Source: an uncultured Geobacteraceae bacterium
GTDB taxonomy: Bacteria; Desulfobacterota; Desulfuromonadia; Geobacterales; Pseudopelobacteraceae
Direction of reading: 5' to 3'
NCBI GenBank assembly: GCA_903939115.1
Contig: CAJAFV010000085.1
Location: 1 to 64,000, forward strand
DNA length: 64,000 nt
The notes under the pieces are model-generated. The model searched no databases. It was not told the DNA's origin and worked only from the letters and a program-made list of their open reading frames with translations. A program made the position numbers and the translations under genes. Shown here piece after piece: positions 15,713 through 24,741 of this stretch; position 1 is the first letter of the stretch; each line of letters begins with the position of its first letter.

Positions 15713-17398
15713 ATGGACATGTCCCCCTATCGGGATCTGTTCGTGTCTGAATCCCGCCTTCATATCGCTGCATTCGGGGAGCTAATTTTACGCTTTGAAG
15801 ATTCCCCCGGCGAAAGTGCCGTGATTGACGAGCTCTTTCGCCACGCCCACTCCCTGAAAGGGATGGCCGCGACTATGGGCTTTGAGCAGATAGTGGCGAT
15901 CGCTCACGGTATGGAGGATCTGCTGAGCAAGGTGCGCAGCAAAGAAGCCATGCTGCTGCCGGATTTGGCCGACCTTTTGCTGGAGGGGAGCGATACGCTG
16001 GCACGCCTGGCATCAGGAGTTGAAGCAGGAACTGACACCGGAGAAGATACCACCGAACTGGTTGAGCGCCTGGCACTGTCTGCCTCATTGTCTGCCTCAT
16101 TGTCTGCTTCATCGTCTGCTTCATCGTCTGCTTCTTCGTCTGCCGCAGCGACTGGCACACAAACACAGTACCCCGGCACTGCTCTCAACACAGGCGCAAA
16201 CATCCCCCCGGAACCTTCCGTTTCCTCTTCGCATCAATTCCGGCAGGCCGATTCATTCAAAAGTATCCGCATTAAAACTGAAACACTCGACCATTTGGTA
16301 AATATTACCGGCGAGTTGATCACCAACCGCTACCGCCTGACTGAGGCTGTCCGCCTGACTGATGCCGCTGAAAGCCAGGAAGCGCTCCACCAGCTCTCGA
16401 CATTGCTGCGTAATCTGCGCGATGAAGTTTTTAAAGCACGTATGCTGCCGTTTGCCTTTATTGCTGAACGTTTCCCGCGTTTGGTGCGCGACCTGGCACG
16501 CAAACAGGGAAAAGAAATTGTTTTTCAACTGTCCGGGAAAGAGATCGAACTCGATCGCGGCATACTGGAAGATATTGCCGAACCAATTGTCCATATCCTC
16601 CGTAACGCTGTCGATCATGGCATGGAGTCGCCTGATGAACGGGTTCTGGCGGGGAAACCACGCAGCGGGACGATAACTTTGACGGTACGTCGTGACAAGG
16701 ATCATGTTGAAATCAGCATTGATGACGGCGGTCGCGGCATGGATCCTGAGCGACTGAAGCGGCAGGGCGTCGAAAAGGGGCTCATCTCCCGGGAACAGTC
16801 CGCAGAGATGACGCCACAAGAGGCATACCAACTGATCTGCCTGCCCGGTTTTTCAACCGCAGAAACTGTTACCGATATTTCAGGGCGTGGAGTAGGTATG
16901 GATGCCGTACGTGAGACGGTACAGTCGCTGGCCGGAGTTCTTACGATTCAGTCGCAGCGAGGGCACGGGAGCCGCTTTGTCATGCGACTGCCGATAACGG
17001 TTTCAATCATTCCTGCCCTGATTGTCCAATCCGGCCCGATAGAGATCGCGTTTCCGCTAAATACAGTCTCCAGAACAGTTGAGCTTGAATCTTCTGCAAT
17101 AACGTGTGAATCTGGCCGACCCACAGCCATCCCGGGTGAGACATCCCTGCCGATCCGAAGCCTGCGACAGGCGTTGAACCTGCCAGCGGCACCAAACTCC
17201 GAAACTGCCCTGCAGCCGGTAATTGTCTGCGATATCGGCCAGATGCTGGCATTTAGCGTTGATCGTATTGTGAGCCAGCAGGAAATTTTTATCCGACCGC
17301 TCCGGTCACCGCTTTCACATCTAAGGGGTGTTAGTGGAGCGACATTAACCGGTGACGGGCGGGTGCTGTTTGTTGCCGACGCCGGAGCGCTGGCCTGA
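15713..17398 (+). CDS. CheA-like hybrid-free chemotaxis histidine kinase
   Basis: The 561-residue kinase has the CheA order without a P2 domain. An Hpt (P1) domain carries the phospho-His at about residue 46 (HAHSLKGMAATMGF). A low-complexity Ser/Ala linker (residues 123-144) follows, then a dimerisation helix pair (LDHLVNITGELITNRYRL). The GHKL ATPase has NAVDHGMESPDER and ISGRGVGMDAV, and a C-terminal CheW-like (P5) domain closes the protein. It probably phosphorylates the adjacent CheY-like regulator. No methyl-accepting receptor, CheW or CheR/B is seen nearby, so it may serve a non-flagellar output such as twitching. Confidence 0.85.
   Translation: MDMSPYRDLFVSESRLHIAAFGELILRFEDSPGESAVIDELFRHAHSLKGMAATMGFEQIVAIAHGMEDLLSKVRSKEAMLLPDLADLLLEGSDTLARLASGVEAGTDTGEDTTELVERLALSASLSASLSASSSASSSASSSAAATGTQTQYPGTALNTGANIPPEPSVSSSHQFRQADSFKSIRIKTETLDHLVNITGELITNRYRLTEAVRLTDAAESQEALHQLSTLLRNLRDEVFKARMLPFAFIAERFPRLVRDLARKQGKEIVFQLSGKEIELDRGILEDIAEPIVHILRNAVDHGMESPDERVLAGKPRSGTITLTVRRDKDHVEISIDDGGRGMDPERLKRQGVEKGLISREQSAEMTPQEAYQLICLPGFSTAETVTDISGRGVGMDAVRETVQSLAGVLTIQSQRGHGSRFVMRLPITVSIIPALIVQSGPIEIAFPLNTVSRTVELESSAITCESGRPTAIPGETSLPIRSLRQALNLPAAPNSETALQPVIVCDIGQMLAFSVDRIVSQQEIFIRPLRSPLSHLRGVSGATLTGDGRVLFVADAGALA
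16079..16138 (+). repeat. Five 12-bp tandem repeats coding a Ser/Ala linker
   Basis: Two copies of TCTGCCTCATTG, two of TCTGCTTCATCG and one of TCTGCTTCTTCG lie head to tail, followed by a partial copy. Each unit codes Ser-Ala-Ser-Leu/Ser. The array forms the linker between the Hpt and dimerisation domains of the CheA-like kinase. Unit number could vary between strains by slippage without breaking the frame. Confidence 0.85.
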
Positions 17399-17431
17399 AA
17401 CAAACTGCATCATCGTAGCTAATCAAATAGA

Positions 17432-17460
17432 TTGAAACGGTTGCGGCGGGCAACTATATA
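17432..17460 (+). promoter_or_regulatory. Sigma-70 promoter of lolA
   Basis: TTGAAA (17432-17437) and TATATA (17455-17460) are separated by exactly 17 bases, 30 bases before the lolA ATG. This is one of the best promoter matches in the window. Confidence 0.65.
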
Positions 17461-17490
17461 TGTCAGACTCGCCGGAAAAGGAAGCATACA

Positions 17491-18201
17491 ATGCTGAGAA
17501 TCTGTACCCTATTACTGCTGGCACTGTTTTTCGCTCTTCCGCTGTCAGCTGCATCGACACCGGCGTCCCTCAAGGAGGTTGTCTCTGCTCTAGAGAAAGG
17601 ATTTGCCGGCCTACAGGATGTGCAGGCTGATTTTTCTCAAAAAACCACCATATCTGCCATCAATCGAGAGCAGAAAGGGAGTGGCGAAGTATTGCTGAAA
17701 CGCCCCGCAGCGGCGACAGCCATGTTCCGTTTCAATTATTCAAAACCGAAACAGCAGATCATCTCCAACGGCAAACAGGTCTGGTTTTACACGCCGGATA
17801 ACAAACAGGTGCTGGTTAACAGCGTTTCCGCCATGTTTGCCGGCGGCAATTCCATCGCACTGACGTATCTGACCGGACTTGGCCACGTGTCACGTGACTT
17901 CGACGTCAGCTTCGCCTCTGAGCCTCAGGATAAAAGCGGCAACTATCAACTTGAACTGGCACCCAAAAAAGAGAGCCAGATTCTGGCAAAACTGCAGCTG
18001 ACGGTATCTGCCGAAGCAGTTGAACAGCTGCGGGCAACCGGTGAGGTCAAAAATGTTTTCCCGATCATATCCTCGGTAGTTCAAGACGCCGGTGGCAACA
18101 AGACCAGAATCGACTACAGTCGGCCACGGGTCAACAAAGGGCTTGCCGATGGAAAATTTAATTTTAAAATCCCGGAAGGGGTTGAGGTCATAAAACCGTA
18201 A
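17491..18201 (+). CDS. lolA: Outer-membrane lipoprotein carrier protein LolA
   Basis: The 236-residue protein has a signal peptide ([20 protein letters not shown], cleavage near residue 21). The LolA fold markers follow: a VQADFSQKT segment, [21 protein letters not shown], and [18 protein letters not shown]. It shuttles lipoproteins across the periplasm from LolCDE to LolB or an equivalent. The ATG has AAGGAAG upstream and a good promoter. yajQ follows after 16 bases, so a lolA-yajQ-rimO transcript is likely. Confidence 0.85.
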   Translation: MLRICTLLLLALFFALPLSAASTPASLKEVVSALEKGFAGLQDVQADFSQKTTISAINREQKGSGEVLLKRPAAATAMFRFNYSKPKQQIISNGKQVWFYTPDNKQVLVNSVSAMFAGGNSIALTYLTGLGHVSRDFDVSFASEPQDKSGNYQLELAPKKESQILAKLQLTVSAEAVEQLRATGEVKNVFPIISSVVQDAGGNKTRIDYSRPRVNKGLADGKFNFKIPEGVEVIKP

Positions 18202-18217
18202 ATTATGGAGGTTTTTC

Positions 18218-18703
18218 ATGCCGTCATTCGACATTGTTTCAAAGGTAGACATGCAGGAGGTCGATAATGCCGTGAATCAGGCAATCAAAGAGATCGGTCA
18301 ACGCTACGACTTCAAAGGTTCAAAATGCCAGATCACCCCGGAGAAGGATTCCGTCAAGATTCTGGCGGACGACGACTACAAACTGAAGGCGGTAGTGGAT
18401 GTGCTGCAGTCCAAGTTCATGAAGCGCAACATCTCCATCAAGGCACTACAGTACGGTAAGGTAGAGCAGGCTTCCGGCGGCATGGTGCGTCAGATTATCA
18501 CCGTCCAGCAGGGGATCTCCAAAGAGAAAGCCAAAGACATCACCAATGCCATCAAAGAGAGCAAGCTCAAGGTACAGGCCCAGATTCAGGATGATCAGGT
18601 GCGGGTGATCGGCAAAAATCGTGACGACCTTCAGGATGCGATCCAGTTGTTGAAGGGGAAGGATCTGGACGTTGAGATGCAGTTTACTAATTTCAGAGAG
18701 TAG
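18218..18703 (+). CDS. yajQ: YajQ family nucleotide-binding protein
   Basis: The 161-residue product matches YajQ/UPF0234 along its whole length: [32 protein letters not shown], the paired ferredoxin-like domains, and an end of [14 protein letters not shown]. Members bind nucleotides; one in Xanthomonas is a c-di-GMP effector, and the E. coli protein binds tRNA or GTP weakly. GGAGG precedes the ATG. The gene lies between lolA and rimO. Confidence 0.92.
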   Translation: MPSFDIVSKVDMQEVDNAVNQAIKEIGQRYDFKGSKCQITPEKDSVKILADDDYKLKAVVDVLQSKFMKRNISIKALQYGKVEQASGGMVRQIITVQQGISKEKAKDITNAIKESKLKVQAQIQDDQVRVIGKNRDDLQDAIQLLKGKDLDVEMQFTNFRE

Positions 18704-18718
18704 GGATCGAGGGACATT

Positions 18719-20065
18719 TTGAGCGAAATAATAAAACAAAAAGTAAGCATGGTCAGCCTCGGCTGCCCGAAAAACCTGGTGGATGCCGAAGTCATGCTGG
18801 GGGTGCTCTCGAAACAGGATTACGAGATCACCATGGACGAGAAGGATGCCGATGTCATTATCGTTAACACCTGTTCCTTCATCAAGGAAGCCAAGCAGGA
18901 AAGTATCGACGCGATCCTTGATCTGGCCGAACGGAAGCACGACGGGCGCTGTCATACCCTGATCGTGTCCGGCTGTCTGCCGCAGCGCTATCAGGAGGAG
19001 CTCGCCCTGGAACTGCCGGAGGTTGATATTTTCATCGGTACCGGCGACTATCCCCGTATCGCCGAAATTCTGGCCGAAAAGAGTGGCACTGAAGGGCAAT
19101 TACGCTACATCGGCGATCCCGATTTTATTTATGATGAAGAGCTGCCGCGCCTGAACTCTTCGCCGGCCTGGTTTTCGTACCTCAAGATCGGCGAGGGGTG
19201 CTCAAACTGCTGTTCGTACTGCATCATCCCTAAACTGCGCGGCGCCTACCGCTCACGGCCGGTTGACGCGTTGGTGGCTGAGGCTGAGCGGCTTGTTGCC
19301 CGCGGGGTAAAGGAGATTAACGTCATCTCCCAGGATATTACCCGCTATGGCAGTGACATGGACGACGGCACGACGCTGGAAGTGCTTGTCAGTAGATTGG
19401 CCGCGATTGACGGGCTCCGCTGGATACGGCTGCTTTACGCGTATCCGGACGGCATCACCGACAGCCTGATTGCCCTGATTCGGGACGAGCCGAAGGTGTG
19501 TAAATATCTGGATATTCCGATCCAGCATATCTCTGACCCGGTTCTGAAAGCGATGAAGCGAAGAAGCTCGGAGCAGCAGATTCGTGACCTGATAGCAAAA
19601 CTGAGGAACGAAATCCCCGGCATCGCCCTGCGGACGTCGCTGATCGTCGGGTTCCCGGGTGAGACTCTCGAAGATTTTACTAATTTGACCACCTTTGTGG
19701 AGCAGACACGCTTCGACCGCCTGGGCGTGTTCTGTTACTCACGGGAAGAAGGCACTCCGGCAGCGGAAATGCCTGAGCAGGTATCGGAACGGGTTAAGCG
19801 GGAACGCTACCGCAAGCTGATGCGGGCTCAGGCACGCCTCTCCTTCCGCCACAACCGTTCATTGATCGGAACAACCGAGCAGGTTATTGTCGAGGGGTTC
19901 AGCGAGGAGACTGACCTGCTGCTCAAGGGGCGTTCATCCCGTCAGGCTCCTGACATCGACGGCTTGGTATATATCACCTCCGGGACAGCTAATATTGGAG
20001 ATATCGTCACGCTCAAGATCACCGACTCATCAGATTACGATCTGATCGGCGAAATGGTTGAATAG
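18719..20065 (+). CDS. rimO: Ribosomal protein S12 methylthiotransferase RimO
   Basis: The 448-residue radical-SAM enzyme has three parts in order. The N-terminal UPF0004 domain carries cluster cysteines (SLGCPKN, NTCSF, SGCLPQ). The radical-SAM core has C-x3-C-x2-C at [16 protein letters not shown], and a C-terminal TRAM domain follows. [16 protein letters not shown] is typical of RimO. It adds a methylthio group to Asp88 of ribosomal protein S12. The start is TTG at 18719; the neighbouring genes are co-directional with short gaps. Confidence 0.93.
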   Translation: MSEIIKQKVSMVSLGCPKNLVDAEVMLGVLSKQDYEITMDEKDADVIIVNTCSFIKEAKQESIDAILDLAERKHDGRCHTLIVSGCLPQRYQEELALELPEVDIFIGTGDYPRIAEILAEKSGTEGQLRYIGDPDFIYDEELPRLNSSPAWFSYLKIGEGCSNCCSYCIIPKLRGAYRSRPVDALVAEAERLVARGVKEINVISQDITRYGSDMDDGTTLEVLVSRLAAIDGLRWIRLLYAYPDGITDSLIALIRDEPKVCKYLDIPIQHISDPVLKAMKRRSSEQQIRDLIAKLRNEIPGIALRTSLIVGFPGETLEDFTNLTTFVEQTRFDRLGVFCYSREEGTPAAEMPEQVSERVKRERYRKLMRAQARLSFRHNRSLIGTTEQVIVEGFSEETDLLLKGRSSRQAPDIDGLVYITSGTANIGDIVTLKITDSSDYDLIGEMVE

Positions 20066-20074
20066 CAAGCTCCC

Positions 20075-21487
20075 ATGAAACTTAACGCCAAGCTGATCAT
20101 TATCATGCTCTCGCTGCTGGTCCTGGCGATGCTGACGCTCTTCATCCTCAACCAGTCTGCCCAGACCGCACTGGTCAATGAAATTCAGGAGAGTTCTCAG
20201 GAGATATCCAAAGCGGTGCAGATGAGTATTGAGGATCTCACCTCGGAGGCCGAGACCTCCCGCCTGACCGATTATTTAATTAAGGCCCGTGAAAAGGGCA
20301 TCAACGAAATTAACATTTTCAATACGGAGGGTGAGATTATCGACTCTTCCGATCCTGATAAGATCGGCAAGAAGCGGGAACTCAAAAAGCTGGAAAAAGG
20401 GGTCCACGCGTTAAAGAACCCGATTGGCGGGGGGTTGCTCTCCCAGAAGCCGTATGAAGTTGTCGTACCGGTTATCGTCGGAGATGAACAGCTCGGCTAT
20501 GTCCAGATCAACATGCTGCTCGATAATATTCGCGATATACAGCGCGCTAATTTTATCCGCCGCCTGTTTGCAACCGGCATGGTGTTTACCGTCGGTTTCG
20601 GCCTGATCATCTTCCTCGCCAAACGTTACACAACTCCGATCAAAAACATGGTTGAAGACTTCAAGAGGGTTTCAGCCGGCGATCTGTCAGTGACCATTCC
20701 GGTAGAGAGCAGTGACGAAATCGGAGAGATGGCGGTTGGTTTCAACAACATGGTAGAAAAACTGCGTGAACGTGAAACTCTGGAAAAACGCCTCTATGAA
20801 GCAGAACACCTCTCGCGGGTTGGCCAACTGGCGTCAGGCATTGCCCATGAGATCCGCAACCCGCTTAACTATATCAGCCTGGCGATTGATCACCTCAAGA
20901 CCGAGATACTCCCCCTCTGCGGTGACAAATGCTCGGAATTGGAGGATTTGACTGATAACATAAAAGAGGAGGTCCGCCGCGCCAATTATATGGTGGTGAA
21001 CTTTATGAACTATGGCCGACCGCTCAAACTGCGCCGGACAGAGGTTGTCTACCGGGATTTGCTGGCCAAGGTTATCCCGGTGCTGCAGGGTCGCTTGACG
21101 GAGCAGCACGTTGTTGTCGCCCAGCAGATTCCTTTTGATCTGCCGCCACTCTGGATTGATGGCGAGCTGTTCCGCAACTGCATCCTTAATTTCATTACGA
21201 ATGCCGCCCAATCAATGCCGGACGGCGGCACGATAACCCTTGGTGCTCAGCTGGATCAGGGACTGGTGAAACTGACCTTCAGCGATCAGGGGAACGGTAT
21301 CTCTCCCGACGACATCAGCAAGATATTCCAGCCCTATTTCACCACTAAGGACGTCGGTATCGGCCTGGGTCTGGCCATAACCGAACGGATTATCAAGGAG
21401 CATGGCGGTGAGATAGCTGTTGAAAGCACGGTCGGCTCCGGAACGACCATTACCGTTTCTTTACCGCTGAAACTACAGGAAGCCTGA
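20075..21487 (+). CDS. Sensor histidine kinase, NtrB-like class
   Basis: The 470-residue membrane kinase has a first helix at about residues 7-25 and a periplasmic sensor region of about 150 residues. A second helix (about 166-185) and a HAMP domain (KRYTTPIKNMVEDFKRV to about 240) follow. The HisKA box has its phospho-His near residue 258 in GIAHEIRNPLN. The HATPase has NFITNAAQSMPDGG, FSDQGNGIS and GIGLGLAITERI. It starts nine bases after rimO, and 14 bases after its end begins a NtrC-type regulator, its evident partner. The signal is unknown. Confidence 0.88.
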   Translation: MKLNAKLIIIMLSLLVLAMLTLFILNQSAQTALVNEIQESSQEISKAVQMSIEDLTSEAETSRLTDYLIKAREKGINEINIFNTEGEIIDSSDPDKIGKKRELKKLEKGVHALKNPIGGGLLSQKPYEVVVPVIVGDEQLGYVQINMLLDNIRDIQRANFIRRLFATGMVFTVGFGLIIFLAKRYTTPIKNMVEDFKRVSAGDLSVTIPVESSDEIGEMAVGFNNMVEKLRERETLEKRLYEAEHLSRVGQLASGIAHEIRNPLNYISLAIDHLKTEILPLCGDKCSELEDLTDNIKEEVRRANYMVVNFMNYGRPLKLRRTEVVYRDLLAKVIPVLQGRLTEQHVVVAQQIPFDLPPLWIDGELFRNCILNFITNAAQSMPDGGTITLGAQLDQGLVKLTFSDQGNGISPDDISKIFQPYFTTKDVGIGLGLAITERIIKEHGGEIAVESTVGSGTTITVSLPLKLQEA

Positions 21488-21501
21488 AAAACTGAGGAAC
21501 T

Positions 21502-22887
21502 ATGAAGAATAACGGCAGCATATTGATAGTTGATGATGAAAAGGGTCAGCGGGACATTCTCACCTTGATCCTGAAAAAAGAGAACTACGACATCGTCGAT
21601 GTGCCGGGCGTACGAGAAGCACTTGCACAGCTGGAAAAGCGCGAATTTGACCTGATCATGACAGATCTCAAGATGCAGGGACAGAGCGGGCTTGACCTGT
21701 TGGAAAAGGTCCTTGCCGATGACCCGCAGCAGTGCATTATCATGATGACGGCGCACGGCTCGGTTGATTCGGCGGTGGAGGCGATGCGCAAAGGGGCTTT
21801 TGATTATCTGGAAAAACCGTTGGAGCGGGACAATCTGGTTCTTACCCTGCTGAGGGCCTTCGAGCGCATAAACCTGGTGCGCGAAAACCGGGTACTGCAG
21901 AAACGGATTGATTCGATCGCAACGATACCCAATATGCAGGGTGAACACCCTAAAATGAAGGAAGTGTTCCGGGTCATTGCCAAAATCGCCCCCTCGAATT
22001 CAACCGTCCTGATTGTAGGTGAGTCAGGAACCGGCAAAGAGCTTATCGCCCGGGCGATACATGACGGGAGCCCGCGCCGCGACAAACCTTTTATCGCCAT
22101 CAACTGTGCGGCCATTCCGGACACATTGATCGAGAGCGAGCTGTTCGGCCACGAAAAAGGGAGTTTCACCGGCGCTAACGCCCGGGAGATCGGCATTTTC
22201 GAAGCGGCGGACGGCGGCACGGTATTTCTGGACGAAATCGGCGAGATGAACGTCGCCATGCAAGCCAAGCTGCTGCGTGCCATTCAGGAAAAAGAGGTCC
22301 GGCGGGTTGGCGGCAAGGTCAACATCGCGCTTGATGTTCGCCTGGTCTCGGCCACCAACAAGGAACTCGAGCAGGAGATAAAAAAAGGAACTTTCCGTGA
22401 GGACCTGTTTTATCGACTTAATGTCATTAGAGTCAATCTTCCTCCGCTCCGCGAGCGTGGGAGCGACATCAAAACTCTGGCGGAATTCTTCCTGGAAAAA
22501 TACAGCAAGGCCGCCGGAATTACGATGGACGGCATCTCGAAGCAGACGTTGAAACTGCTGATGAACTATAGTTGGCCCGGCAATGTCCGGCAACTGGAGT
22601 CAGTCATCGAACGCTCGATTCTAATGGCCGAAAGCAACTATATAGAACCGGACGACCTTCCGAGCGAAATCACCGCCTGTGGTTCACTGGCGGGCGGTAT
22701 TAATTTCGACCTGCCGGTCGACGGCATTGATTTTGAGTCACTTGAAAAGGGGTTGATCGTTAAGGCGATGGAACGGGCAGAATGGGTGATCGGCAAGGCG
22801 GCTCCCCTGCTGGGAATGAGCTACAAGACTCTGCAGTACCGTCTGGACAAGTTTGAAATTGAGCGTCCGGAAAAACGGGCGAAATAA
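21502..22887 (+). CDS. Sigma-54-dependent NtrC-family response regulator
   Basis: The 461-residue regulator has the classic three-part order. The receiver comprises LIVDDEKGQRD, the phospho-Asp in LIMTDLKMQG near residue 53, and the Lys in YLEKPLER. The AAA+ domain has Walker A GESGTGKELIARAIH, the sigma-54 contact loop GSFTGA in place of the usual GAFTGA, and Walker B TVFLDEIGEM. A Fis-type helix-turn-helix (KAAPLLGMSYKTLQYRLDKF) ends the protein. It should activate sigma-54 promoters when phosphorylated by the kinase encoded just upstream. Targets are not evident in the window. Confidence 0.92.
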   Translation: MKNNGSILIVDDEKGQRDILTLILKKENYDIVDVPGVREALAQLEKREFDLIMTDLKMQGQSGLDLLEKVLADDPQQCIIMMTAHGSVDSAVEAMRKGAFDYLEKPLERDNLVLTLLRAFERINLVRENRVLQKRIDSIATIPNMQGEHPKMKEVFRVIAKIAPSNSTVLIVGESGTGKELIARAIHDGSPRRDKPFIAINCAAIPDTLIESELFGHEKGSFTGANAREIGIFEAADGGTVFLDEIGEMNVAMQAKLLRAIQEKEVRRVGGKVNIALDVRLVSATNKELEQEIKKGTFREDLFYRLNVIRVNLPPLRERGSDIKTLAEFFLEKYSKAAGITMDGISKQTLKLLMNYSWPGNVRQLESVIERSILMAESNYIEPDDLPSEITACGSLAGGINFDLPVDGIDFESLEKGLIVKAMERAEWVIGKAAPLLGMSYKTLQYRLDKFEIERPEKRAK

Positions 22888-22916
22888 ACCGTTACTATAA
22901 CTCGGGAGTTGACATC

Positions 22917-24173
22917 GTGAGTATTACTGAACAGGTAGTAACCATAGCGCAGAATGCCCGGCAGGCGTCATTTGCAATGGCACGGCTTTCAACCGGCATC
23001 AAAAATGAAATGCTGATAAAGATGGCAGCGGCTCTTGAGAGTGCCGCGCCGTGTCTGATAGCGGAAAACCGGAAAGACCTCGAAACAGGCGAGCAGAAAG
23101 GGCTTTCCGCGGCGATGCTGGATCGCTTGATGCTTGATGAAAGTCGCATCAAGGGAATCGCCGCCGCTCTGCGCGAGGTTGCCGCCCTGCCTGATCCGGT
23201 GGGCGAAGTTACGAAAATGTGGAAGCGCCCGAACGAGCTGATGGTCGGGAAGATGCGTATCCCGCTCGGCACAATCGGGATTATCTACGAGTCTCGCCCC
23301 AACGTGACAGCCGATGCTGCAGCGCTCTGCCTTAAAGCCGGCAATGCCGTGGTACTCCGTGGCGGCTCTGAAGCGATCAACTCGAATCGCGCCATTGCCG
23401 GGGTTCTACAGACTGTTCTGAAAGAGATGGGTATTCCGCAAGCAGCGCTCTCCCTTATCCCGTTCACCGAACGGGAAGGGGTTCTGGAGATGCTTAAACA
23501 GGACGACTCCATTGATCTGATCATTCCACGCGGCGGCGAAAGCCTGATCCGCTTTGTGGTGGAAAATTCACGCATCCCGGTGATCAAGCATTACAAGGGT
23601 GTCTGCCATATTTTTGTCGATCAGTCAGCTGACTTCGACAAGGCTGAACAGATTATTGTTAATAGCAAGACGCAGCGCCCCGGCGTCTGCAATTCGCTGG
23701 AAACACTCCTGATTCACCGGGACGTGGCCGCTGAATTCATTCCAAGGATTGCCGCAACATTGTCGGCGCTCGGTGTAGAATTACGCGGCGATGATACTTT
23801 TTGCAACCTGGCGCCAATCGCCACACCGGCAACCGAAGAAGACTGGCACGCCGAATATCTTGAATTAATCCTCGCCTGCCGGGTTGTCGATGATATCGAT
23901 GCCGCTATCGACCACATCAACCGCTACTGTTCGCTGCACACTGAATCGATCATCACCAGTGACTACAGCCGCGCCCAGCGCTTTATCCGCGAGGTCAACT
24001 CATCTTGTGTAATGGTCAATGCTTCAACCCGCTTTGCCGATGGCGGGCAGCTTGGCCTCGGGGCCGAGATCGGCATCTCCACCACCAAGCTGCACTCCTT
24101 CGGTCCGATGGGACTGGAAGATCTGACAACGACAAAGTTTATTGTGTACGGGGATGGGCAGATACGGGAATAA
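22917..24173 (+). CDS. proA: Gamma-glutamyl phosphate reductase
   Basis: The 418-residue protein matches ProA over its length. It reduces gamma-glutamyl phosphate to the semialdehyde, the second step of proline synthesis. Landmarks are IGIIYESRPNVTADAAALCLKAGNA, LRGGSEA, and the catalytic Cys in TQRPGVCNSLETLL. The C-terminal end has GLGAEIGISTTKLH and GLEDLTTTKF. The start is GTG at 22917, with GGGAG upstream. No proB is nearby. The CoA-binding protein gene follows after 25 bases. Confidence 0.95.
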   Translation: MSITEQVVTIAQNARQASFAMARLSTGIKNEMLIKMAAALESAAPCLIAENRKDLETGEQKGLSAAMLDRLMLDESRIKGIAAALREVAALPDPVGEVTKMWKRPNELMVGKMRIPLGTIGIIYESRPNVTADAAALCLKAGNAVVLRGGSEAINSNRAIAGVLQTVLKEMGIPQAALSLIPFTEREGVLEMLKQDDSIDLIIPRGGESLIRFVVENSRIPVIKHYKGVCHIFVDQSADFDKAEQIIVNSKTQRPGVCNSLETLLIHRDVAAEFIPRIAATLSALGVELRGDDTFCNLAPIATPATEEDWHAEYLELILACRVVDDIDAAIDHINRYCSLHTESIITSDYSRAQRFIREVNSSCVMVNASTRFADGGQLGLGAEIGISTTKLHSFGPMGLEDLTTTKFIVYGDGQIRE

Positions 24174-24198
24174 TCGAACTTTATTGAAGGGGCCCACC

Positions 24199-24603
24199 AT
24201 GACGATTCAGAATCAAATTCAGCAGTTCCTCGCGTCACCCGCTTTCGGCGTGGTCGGCGCCTCGACCAACCGAGAAAAGTATGGCAACAAGGTATTGCGC
24301 TGCTACCTGCAGCATGGCAAAAAAACCATACCGGTTAATCCCAATGAAGCAGAGATTGAAGGGGTCGCCTGCGCCGCCACTATCAGCGACCTGCCAGATG
24401 AGGTCGAGAGTATATCGATGATCACACCGCCGGCTGTCACCGCGAAACTCGTGCCTCTGGCTATTGAAAAAGGAATCCGGAATATCTGGATGCAACCTGG
24501 CGCTGAGCATCCCGAGGCCGTGGCACTCTGCCGGGAGAAGGGTGTCAACGTTATCGCTGATGGCAGTTGTCTTCTCGTTGTTATGGGGTATAGTGACCAT
24601 TAA
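24199..24603 (+). CDS. CoA-binding domain protein (YccU family)
   Basis: The 134-residue product is a single Rossmann-like CoA-binding domain: FGVVGASTNREKYGNKVLRCY, IPVNPNEAEIEGVAC, ISMITPPAVTAKLVPLAIEKGI and IWMQPGAEHPEAVALC. These match the stand-alone YccU-type proteins related to the CoA-binding part of succinyl-CoA synthetase. I start it at ATG 24199 after AAGGGG. The function is unknown; ligand binding is likely from the intact G-A-S and P-P-A segments. It is probably co-transcribed with proA. Confidence 0.85.
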   Translation: MTIQNQIQQFLASPAFGVVGASTNREKYGNKVLRCYLQHGKKTIPVNPNEAEIEGVACAATISDLPDEVESISMITPPAVTAKLVPLAIEKGIRNIWMQPGAEHPEAVALCREKGVNVIADGSCLLVVMGYSDH

Positions 24604-24648
24604 TTAAAACGGTAATGTGAGCTGATTTCTTGACAAATACATAAACGC

Positions 24649-24677
24649 TTGTCATCGCAATAAATATCTGGCATAGT
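24649..24677 (+). promoter_or_regulatory. Possible sigma-70 promoter of typA
   Basis: TTGTCA (24649-24654) and CATAGT (24672-24677) are 17 bases apart. A perfect TTGACA also occurs at 24630-24635 but lacks a -10 at good distance. Transcription from here would place the hairpin at 24688-24709 within the first bases of the typA messenger. Confidence 0.4.
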
Positions 24678-24687
24678 GACGAATCTT

Positions 24688-24713
24688 CGACGGGCAGCAA
24701 TGCCCGTCGTTTT
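24688..24713 (+). terminator. Hairpin with U-run in front of typA
   Basis: CGACGGGC (24688-24695) and GCCCGTCG (24702-24709) form a perfect 8-bp stem with a six-base loop, followed by TTTTATTTTGTTT. By shape it is an intrinsic terminator for the proA transcript. It ends only about 30 bases before the typA ATG, leaving no room for a promoter downstream, so it may instead act as an attenuator or a 5' stabilising hairpin. Confidence 0.65.
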
Positions 24714-24741
24714 ATTTTGTTTACATTGAGGAGCTTTACCC

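Noticed and set aside
16079-16145. Short tandem repeats considered as a CRISPR array.
   Set aside because: The 12-bp units have no spacers, keep the reading frame and code a Ser/Ala linker. No cas genes are present in the window.
16253-16831. Long antisense frame of 192 codons opposite the CheA-like gene.
   Set aside because: The plus strand carries conserved kinase motifs along the same stretch, and the antisense product has no ribosome site or family-like sequence. The same holds for other long shadows opposite gatA, gatB, ndk and the pilus and hem genes.
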